This document shows positions 56,398-64,000 of a stretch of 64,000 bases of DNA, piece after piece. The notes below the pieces were generated by a model that had not been told where the DNA came from, ran no database searches, and worked only from the letters and a program-made list of their open reading frames with translations. The position numbers and the translations under genes were made by a program. Source of the DNA: Sepioteuthis lessoniana (Eukaryota > Mollusca > Cephalopoda > Myopsida > Loliginidae); assembly GCA_963585895.1 (NCBI GenBank), contig OY757917.1, forward strand, positions 109,696,256 to 109,760,255, read 5' to 3'. The first letter of the stretch is position 1. Each line of letters begins with the position of its first letter.

Positions 56398-56435
<38 letters not shown>
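56398..56435. repeat. (TA)n microsatellite
   Basis: Uninterrupted TA run. Confidence 0.95.
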
Positions 56436-56438
<3 letters not shown>

Positions 56439-56628
56439 ATATTACAAAAATTCTAACACTCTCCCTGAATTTAGAAATTTCGTACATCTCTCATATATGT
56501 ATAGGCGTTACCTTAAAAGAAATTAAGGCATAAATCTGATTTAGTTATTTATAGTTATATATTAAGAATCTGCTGACTCTTCTTTCTGAGTGAGGCTTGA
56601 CACTTTTTGAACGACTCTCGTATATGTA

Positions 56629-56682
56629 TGTGTGTGTGTGTGTGTTAATGTGTGAAAGAGAGAGAGAGAGAGAGAGAAAGAG
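56629..56682. repeat. (TG)n and (GA)n tracts
   Basis: A TG run (56629-56645) and a GA run (56657-56679), about 12 bp apart. Confidence 0.9.
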
Positions 56683-57779
56683 TTGCATGTGTGTGGATTT
56701 TGAAATATCAAACTATCAAAACAGATTTTGCATGTGTTCAAATAATTAGAACCAGTACTTTCTTTATCAGAATTATAATGGATAGAGACAGTATTTATAA
56801 TGATTATTTGAACAGGTACAAAATCTGTTTTTAATGACGTGGATTACAAGGATCTGTAAGGGTCTTCAGCATGCATATGAATATTAATTAACTAATTTGG
56901 CAACACTTACAAATAACTATGTAATTACGACTTTTTAATCACCTAAGTCAATTCTGAGCAAGACAATGAAAATTTCGAAACCCCCCCCCACAAAAAAAAA
57001 CAAAACTCTTATTGTTTAAGTATGTAATTACATTTAAATAAAACCCAGAATTACGGCGATCAAGACCAAATATTGATGACTATATTTTACTTGTATAATA
57101 ATCCTTTTTCAATGCTCACTACCAAGCGAGTGGAAGCAAATATATTAGATTTTTAGTTAAATAATTGGACGGGACAAAAGTTTTGCAATATTTGGGTACG
57201 TGCTAGTTCAAGGCACGGATATCACTGGGATTAATGCGTTTGAATTGGCCAAAAAAGCCTGAGAAGCAGCCAAATATTTTTCTAGTTTCGAAAGGAAAAG
57301 GCTCGTTTGATATCAGTAGAAAAATCAGATTGTTAAGAAATGTTTGTGTTGCAAGAACCTAGACAATAAGGCAAGTCCATGGGGTAATAAAACGATAGAT
57401 TCCGATGCTGTGGTTCATGGAGACAAATAAGGCTAGTAGCACTCAAAGATTATCTTGCGAACTTGGCATTTCTCTGTTCAAATTGGTTTGACATTTACAA
57501 GACCTCTGAAAAAGCATCAGTAGCAGCGAATTGTTAGGTGTTTTTTCAATTATACTAGTCAACGCTTGACTTAAGTACAAACGCTTGGGTTTAAAGAATC
57601 GGTTTTTAAGCAAAGGAAATTCTGCATACATTAACTATTAGTGAATCAATGAGAAAATGCTGGCCATAGGTGTCATTTATGCAGTTATATATAGCTTTTT
57701 CTTTGAAAAAGACAATGTTTGAGGTTTTTTTTAAATATCAAACATGGCATGACGCTTTTTGCTTTTTATATTGGACTAA

Positions 57780-57960
57780 TACTCTTGGGAATCACATTCA
57801 TCCATATATCCCCCGATATATGGGTAAATATTTGGAAATGCTCATTTATGCTTATTTTGTGAGTCTATCAGTCAATAATAAGAAAAAACTTAGAATTAAA
57901 CCAACCTTATTCCGCTTAGAATTGACCAAATTTCAGATCCTACCTTGCCGAAGAGGTAAG
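57780..57960 (+). mobile_element. SINE-B 3' two thirds, diverged
   Basis: CTTGGGAATCACATTCATCC, CCCCGATATATGGGTAAATA, ATTAAACCAACCTTATTCCG, CTTAGAATTGACCAAATTTC and GATCCTACCTTGCCGAAGAG follow the SINE-B body and tail. The 134-codon frame at 57670-58074 crosses it and is therefore not a gene. Confidence 0.65.
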
Positions 57961-58295
57961 ATAATTGTGTTATCTTTCAATTATGCCTGGCTGAATCGCT
58001 ATTGTTCTTATACTTTCTGTTGTTCCATTAGTGCTTCTATAAATACATTTTTGTACACTAGAGTTTGGTTGTAATACTACCTAATAATACATGTTTTGAT
58101 TCATTTACTTTTGTAAGTATCATATGTGCGTCTATATATTTTTGGTGGCCCGTATGATTTTTTCCTGACATACAAATTCATTGCAAGAGAGAGAGTATCT
58201 AAAATATTAAGACTGAAAAACGGGAATCGACGAGGTGGATATAGATCCTTTTATAGATATTCAAAAACAGTTGAAAGAGAAATATTTTCTCTGTG

Positions 58296-58370
58296 TTAAA
58301 TTGGTTTGGTTTGGTTTCTTTGTTTAATGGTATATCAACGTTTGCGGGTTATTAATTCCAAACTTATAAG
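58296..58370 (-). mobile_element. SINE-A tail fragment
   Basis: TTGGTTTGGTTTCTTTGTTT, AATGGTATATCAACG ... GCGGGTTATTAATTCC: the reverse of the (CCAAA)n end and hairpin of SINE-A, without a body. Confidence 0.75.
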
Positions 58371-58414
58371 AAGCTGTAGTATATGTTACATTGCTAAAAA
58401 GCATTTTCTCAGAT

Positions 58415-58560
58415 GGGGGACTTCTGGTGGTATAATGGTGAACAAGCTTAATTTGCAAAACTACTCCCAGTGAGTTCGATCTCCATTAGGTGTGCTATTT
58501 ATTTGTCCTCGTGTCACATCTAAGCAAAAAGGCTTTGTAAATTGCAACATTTACTCTGAT
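58415..58560 (+). mobile_element. SINE-D copy
   Basis: ACTTCTGGTGGTATAATGGT (A box) and AGTGAGTTCGATCTCC (B box), then TTAGGTGTGCTATTTATTTG and GCAAAAAGGCTTTGTAAATT, collinear with the copy nested in mariner 2 (38868-38995, read in reverse). Confidence 0.8.
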
Positions 58561-60860
58561 GGATTCCACAGCAATGACCTTTCTTTTTGCTTATTCTTTC
58601 AAAGTACTCGCAGTTAGTAAAAAAAACCCTTAAAGTTACTCAGATATATTCTGACAACTCTCATATAATGTTATGAGTGTCACACGCAGATGACCTTGTT
58701 ACACATCATTTCCGTAGCGGTGTTGTTGAGTAGATATATAATTAAAATAACTATCAAAAACCGTTTTTCAAGGGTCATCTCAAAACGGAGATAACATGCC
58801 TTACACAAAATAATTTTGAATATATCCGGAAAAAAAAAAGCCTAGAAAAAGTGGATTCAAGTTGTTTATTTTTCCCGAGAAATATATTTAATATATGCAA
58901 GCTCATTCGAAATTGTCTTTTGTCATTTTTTCATTGCTGATAGCCGTTACGCCAAGAAAATGAATCAAGCATAAACAAATTATCTTTACGGTAGACAATA
59001 GTTGATGCTCTGATTGATTAATTAAATTCAATGGCATGTCAAAAAGATAGAATTTATTTTAAGCCCAAATTTTAGGAATTTGCTTTTATTACGTGTTCTA
59101 TTTTTAATCTTTGGTGTGATTGTTTCTTAGAAGTTTTCATTGCACAAGATCCAATCGAAAGGGAATGAAGATTTGACACAATCATTGGACCCGAAAATGT
59201 GCAATAAACCCGGAGCAGATTAAATCTTGGAGTAATATACAGAGGGGTTCTCTACATTTTCAAGATCTTCACAAGTAAAGCCTCATTTTCAGATAGAGTT
59301 TAGTATCATACACAGCACACTGATATCCAGAGTTGTACTCAACTTCAATATAATCTTACAACTCACACATTCTAGGGGCCTCCATTTTCCTAAATATTTT
59401 TTTAATTTTTTCATTCGTTTTTATTCTTGAACACAATTTTATCAAAATATTATATAATTTTTCTTCTTCTCCATTAACATCTTTGACAAGAACACAGTTT
59501 AATCTCATCTAAAATTTAAAAAAAAGAAATAAATACACAATCTTACTTAGCATACAAGCCTTACGTAGACAACAATTTCTTCAAACTTTTCTTGGTCGCT
59601 TGCGACTCAACTTCGGCTATCTTAAATGTCGACACTCACATTAACATTAAAAGAAATTGTAGAACATTGATTAATTACACGAAAAGCAAAAGCAAGGTTA
59701 ATTGTCGCTAATTATTCAATTTGCTCGATAATTATTCGAACCATTAAACATAATATCCCGGCTGATATTTCGAGTTACGTGTGTGTGTGTATTACACAAA
59801 CGCTCAAAGAAATATAGATGGTAGCGACGCCTATCATAGACAGATAAGTATCATATCTGTCCCAGAAACCCACTCTTTTGTTGAGGTTTCATTAACCGGT
59901 GCCTTATTATACTTTCTTCTGTCTCTGACGAAAACTGAATTAATAACTCCCAGGACTAATGTAGTAGCGTTATACTTACAGTAATTGTGTATAACACGCT
60001 CTTATGCATAACATGCCCCCTTATTTTTGACTAATAAATCTGTAAAGATTATTCGTGTATAATACGGAGTGATTTTTCAGAGTTAGAAGTAGCTAAAATT
60101 ATCCTAAGTTTAGCGTTTTTTCAACTTCGTATTTTTTCCTCCTGAAGAAAAATAAGAACTTATATAGTATATATTATTATTTGAAAATCATAATTATACA
60201 TTTAGCAGAAATGTGCTGTTATATTTAACCAAAACTTCGACAAGCTTGCAATGAAAATAAGCTCTTATTAGAGAACAATTTTAAAGAAAACACGGTAGTA
60301 AATATTCTAAACGGCCTAAAACACATTAGTTTCAATTATATAACTTATTTTCGGTCACACCATCCGAAATATGGTGAAGCATATGGCCCGGAGAAATAGT
60401 TAATGATAGAGTTTTGGTGTATAATAAACATCTGAAAATTTTGGAAAATAGTGTCTTATAACCAAATAATTAAGGTATGCAGTTTAAGCGAAGAGATTCT
60501 AATGATGCATTTTATACTTAATAGACCTTCTTTTAGCATTACATATCCTTCCCTTTCCATATGGTTTTCGTTTCAGACTAAACTGAATAACATACGTGTA
60601 CGAATACCTATTGATAGAAAAGCACATATACAAAGTGCAGTAGAAGTGCCTTGAGTAGGATACAAAACTTTATCGGATGTTGAGGCTCCAGTTCTGAAAC
60701 ACTGGATAGAATTGAGTTTCACATTTGTCACTACAAAGAAGTCTACTCTTAACACACTGATATTCCAATTTCATCGGAATAGAAAATAGATATGTAACTT
60801 GCAAGAAAACTTCAAATTTAAAACAGCATTACGCCGCTTAAAAAATTACTAAGTGTGACA
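58561..60860. other. No recognisable feature
   Basis: AT-rich. 58995-59060 resembles the first part of repeat G (CTGATTGATTAATTAAATTC, AATGGCATGTCAAAAAG). Frames at 59781-59984, 60451-60654 and 60573-60755 are unrecognised. Confidence 0.45.
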
Positions 60861-61189
60861 TCTTGCCCGCGTGATTGAAATACCAAACCCCTTCGCCACA
60901 GGCAGGAAATGACACCGATTTTTTTCGCAGAGTAAAGCTGGTTTGAATAGATGGTTTCCTTCTGCTTAACTTTTTAAGAAAAGCTAAAGAACGCCGTCTG
61001 CTCCACTGTTTACACACAGCTCGGGAGAGAACATAAAGAAATGCTTCGGCCAAGGGCCTTGACGCGTAGTGAAGTACCCTGTGCCCAAGTAGGCATTGCT
61101 TTATAAATGAATATATGTAAAAGGTGGTACCATTCTTATGCTCACTCTCCGTGGCCTTGATGTCATTATACAAGTCTACATATCTCTGG

Positions 61190-61560
61190 TAAAATAAAAT
61201 AGGATTTCTTTCAAGCTGTTGCCATATCGGTATTACTGAATGGACGCATCACCTAAAAACTAGCATGAAGCAAAAGCAAGATGTGAATTACACAAGAATT
61301 GCATGATGTTTTGAAGAAATCCTAACAAAACAGTGACTGAACAGCCACCTGTTCTCTATATCCTAAACCATCCAAGTAAGACAAACAAGAGATCTTAGGA
61401 AATTTTGAAGAATAAGGGTCGAACTCATAAGCGATGTTCTCTAATGGACTTCTACAGATGGACTCACCAGGGTTTTTTGACAATTTAATGCATACATCAG
61501 CTATGAGCAAAGTGTGGATACGATATAGACCGATGGATGATTGAGAGAACGGATGACAAG
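61190..61560 (+). pseudogene. LINE-D C-terminal fragment
   Basis: The plus strand near 61195-61290 reads KIGFLSSCCHIGITEW in one frame, equivalent to the FFQAVAISVLLYG segment in another; around 61400-61515 it reads GRTHKRCSLMDFYRWTHQGF, FDNLMHTSAM, corresponding to DELISDVLLWTPTHGQ. Decayed, with frame changes. The 111-codon minus frame at 60838-61173 just upstream is not in a LINE-D frame and is unrecognised. Confidence 0.5.
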
Positions 61561-62559
61561 AGACAAGGAATATTGGATTATCCGCTCAACTCTTTTGAAT
61601 AAGTAGCGGTGTCTTTACTCGTAACAAAGCAACACTTTTGTAATCAATTTTTATACTGTTAGATTATTTAAAAATATATTCATTTTCGTAATGGAAAAAA
61701 AAACACAACTGAAGCTTATCCTGGAGTTAATTTTTGTTCTTTATTATTCCAATTATATTTAAATACTGAAAGTTAAAAGGAATGTAGATAATGATTTGGA
61801 GGAAAGTCTATTATAAAGAAAAAAAAAGAACTGTATAATAAAATACTATTTTAATAAATAATGAGGTGCAAAGCATATAACATACTTCAGGTTTTTTTTC
61901 TTATATAATTGCTTTCTAGGATTTGGACATTTCCTTCAAATATCTTTAGGTAAGAACCAAATGGATTTCATTAGACTTATAAATATTCATGAGCTTCAAA
62001 GATTTTAGTAAATTTTCCTTGTTTCATGAATTCTTTATTCGTTCTTGGATTTGATTCTAAGCAAAACTTCAACGTTATTCTGAAATCGTTTAGCATAAGA
62101 ACACAATTTGCATAGACACATATCAGCGGGTATTTTTACTAATTTAATCAGAATTCTATGGAGAATAAACACGCATATCGAGAATATTGTTGGAAAGGAA
62201 AATGTGTACATATTTATAGGTTTTTATTCAATGTTTCTTGTGTAGTTTTGAAATCTGGTCGTTCAAATCATCGTGTCCCTCACAATATCTATGTATACAA
62301 AATGGCACCTGCTTGAAAAAACGCATTCACACACAAACACATGTATATATATTAGTAATTTACAACAGTGCTTGCTGACTGTCAGTTTCTCAACTTACAT
62401 ATATATGATCTATCACCAATATTAAGCAATCTGAATTTATGAATATAGAAAACCACATACACATACACTAGAAGCCACAATCCTTGAAATGTGTCATTGC
62501 GAAACGGCAGTCCAGAATTTAAAAAAAATTACGGAAACATATGAACCTACTATTATTCA
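61561..62559. other. No recognisable feature
   Basis: AT-rich interval with no gene-like or family-like signal. Confidence 0.45.
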
Positions 62560-63000
62560 AACAATTGTTTGTTTGTTTGAATTTTATGGCATATCAAATT
62601 TTGAAGGTTATTTTAAGCCGAATCCATTTTTATACCAATGAACAGTTCTATTTCACACAATTCAGCTTAGTGAAAGTTCAGTTTTATTGTCAAAAACATT
62701 TCTATTTCAGCTATTCAAACAATTTATTTTTGTATAATTATAGGTTTGGTTTACTACAGTTGAATGTCAAAACAGTTCAATTTCAAACAATTCAGTTTAG
62801 TGTATGTACGCTGTTTAGTTTTCTTTGACCCATAGATAGGATCCTAACAAGAGAAATTACTCCATCTCAGAGTGGACCTGGGAGCGATAGTAATAAAGAG
62901 ATAATCCTCATAGTGTCAATTCAGGACTCTCGTTGGTGGGGTCTTACACATCTGCAGAAAATCAGTTGGTGTATTCTACAGCCTCAGTCGAGTAAGAAAT
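62560..63000 (-). mobile_element. Family E repeat
   Basis: In reverse: the tail hairpin at 62588-62618 (TGGCATATCAAATTTTGAAG ... TTATTTTAAGCC), AACAGTTCTATTTCACACAA and TTCAGTTTAGTG units near 62640, 62700 and 62770, ACCCATAGATAGGATCC, CAGAGTGGACCTGGGAGCGA and GGTGTATTCTACAGCCTCAG. A 95-codon plus frame at 62541-62828 runs antisense through the reiterated units and is not a gene. Confidence 0.75.
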
Positions 63001-63662
63001 TAAACAATTGTAAAAAGAAAGGTTATCTTAATCATTTTAGTACACACACACGCGTTATATATATATATATACATGGCGTTAGTTAATAAGGGGCCAAAAC
63101 CTACTTATCCTTATTCCTGTATATCTGTTAAACTATAACCCCATCACATGCATCTATATATGACTGCTTTTGTGTGTGCATTTATATCCATAATCTATGA
63201 GTGTTGCCTAATGTAAACATTAAAAACTGTTTAATTTCTATTTAATCAAGATGTATTAATTTTTCTGAAGTTTTGATGAGATTACTGATTGCATTTTCCT
63301 CTTTTTTCCTCAGAATGTTGATTATTATCACTATTTTCCAAGCCGAAAAAATAAAACCAATTCAGTTTCAGATTTCTAAGAGGCATATAGTGTAGAGTTG
63401 TCTGTTTATTTTAGCAAAAAATGATCTGTATGAATGGCATCCTGCGAGGGGCAACCTCACTATAGAATTAAGAATCAAAGCAAGCATATTCAACATCAGG
63501 ACTGAGTAGAAATCAAAGTATATATTTCAAGTATTTTGTTTATGTGTGTTTATCTAAAGCAATATTTGAATTTAGCAAGATTTTTTTTAATGTTCTACTA
63601 ATTTCTACGGATACACAGCCTCACGCATGCATACGTATTCGTGCACACAGTTATCTCTCTTA

Positions 63663-63742
<80 letters not shown>

Positions 63743-64000
63743 GCACACACAGGGAAATAGTGACTGAAAGAGTTATCAGAATATAAATGCTGATACAAAA
63801 GGTGGCGCATGCATATACGTACGTTTAAACATACTGTTCATCTTTATTTCTCTCTCAACATATATATTCAAATTAATAATTGCACATGAACAACATTTCG
63901 ATTTTTTTTTGTCTACAAGATAGGATGTACCTTTTTTTTTTTCTTTTTAATTCCAGCAGGGAATCTATCATATATAATATAGAAGCCAAGCATAGCAGAC
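63001..64000. other. No recognisable gene; TA tracts inside
   Basis: AT-rich to the window end, with TA tracts at 63056-63071 and 63659-63741. The frame at 63544-63786 is generated by the latter. Confidence 0.5.
63659..63741. repeat. (CT)n(TA)n compound microsatellite
   Basis: CT units, then about 60 bp of TA units with two short interruptions (TTTATA and TACATA). Confidence 0.95.

Larger units (their letters stand above)
55851..57779. other. No recognisable gene; simple repeats inside
   Basis: AT-rich with TA, TG and GA tracts. The 60-75-codon frames at 56324-56533, 56652-56834 and 57443-57631 either run through simple repeats or are unrecognised. Confidence 0.45.

Noticed and set aside
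57670-58074. 134-codon plus-strand open frame
   Set aside because: Its middle and end overlap a diverged SINE-B (57780-57960), so the frame is accidental.

Overview
This is an AT-rich, animal-type nuclear DNA window with no convincing host protein-coding gene, rRNA or functional tRNA. The longest open frame (136 codons, 35116-35526) lies in a T-rich tract and looks fortuitous. Nearly everything recognisable is mobile-element sequence in several stages of decay, plus many (TA)n, (TG)n and (GA)n microsatellites. The mix (several tRNA-derived SINE families with a common central block, APE-type LINEs, a second LINE type with a PD-type C-terminal domain, and mariner relics) fits a lophotrochozoan genome, most likely a cephalopod such as an octopus. 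That assignment is inference from repeat character, not a database result.

Repeat families, named here for convenience: SINE-A (tRNA-like head, central block, 3' hairpin tail, CCAAA-type end); SINE-B (tRNA-like head, a very similar central block, different tail); SINE-C (tRNA-like head with GGTTCAATCCC B box); SINE-D (short, about 130 bp); family E (about 350-600 bp, with reiterated AAACTGAATTGTTTGAAAT units and the SINE-A hairpin tail in several copies); LINE-D (APE endonuclease plus reverse transcriptase, ten fragments, 3' end in (TGA)n); LINE-F (C-terminal LINE domain with an eroded PD-type motif, several fragments including three in a row); LINE-H (one Jockey/I/CR1-like C-terminus); two mariner elements sharing one internal deletion; a possible Penelope-like inverted repeat; and two minisatellites (31 bp and 58 bp units).

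Layout. 1-6 kb: SINE-B, SINE-C, LINE-D and family E pieces, and the 31-bp minisatellite. 6-8 kb: AT-rich filler. 8-9 kb: an 87-bp inverted repeat followed by a SINE-A tail. 10-16 kb: SINEs, with a LINE-D inserted into a SINE-A. 16-24 kb: LINE-F, the 58-bp minisatellite, the longest LINE-D copy and a head-to-tail pair of family E copies. 25.9 kb: on the minus strand, a sequence with all core elements of a type I hammerhead ribozyme. 26-34 kb: SINE-A, SINE-C, LINE-D pieces, mariner 1 and the LINE-F cluster. 34.6 kb: a small CpG-containing patch with CRE and ETS-like motifs. 36-42 kb: LINE-H, mariner 2 carrying a nested SINE-D with an 18-bp target duplication, LINE-D and family E. 44-64 kb: scattered SINE, LINE and family E pieces, long purine-rich blocks and TA microsatellites.

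The elements do not form a pathway. What connects them is modularity: the same 3' hairpin ends SINE-A, several family E copies and possibly LINE-H, and the same central block joins SINE-A and SINE-B. The most interesting single object is the minus-strand hammerhead candidate at 25885-25944.
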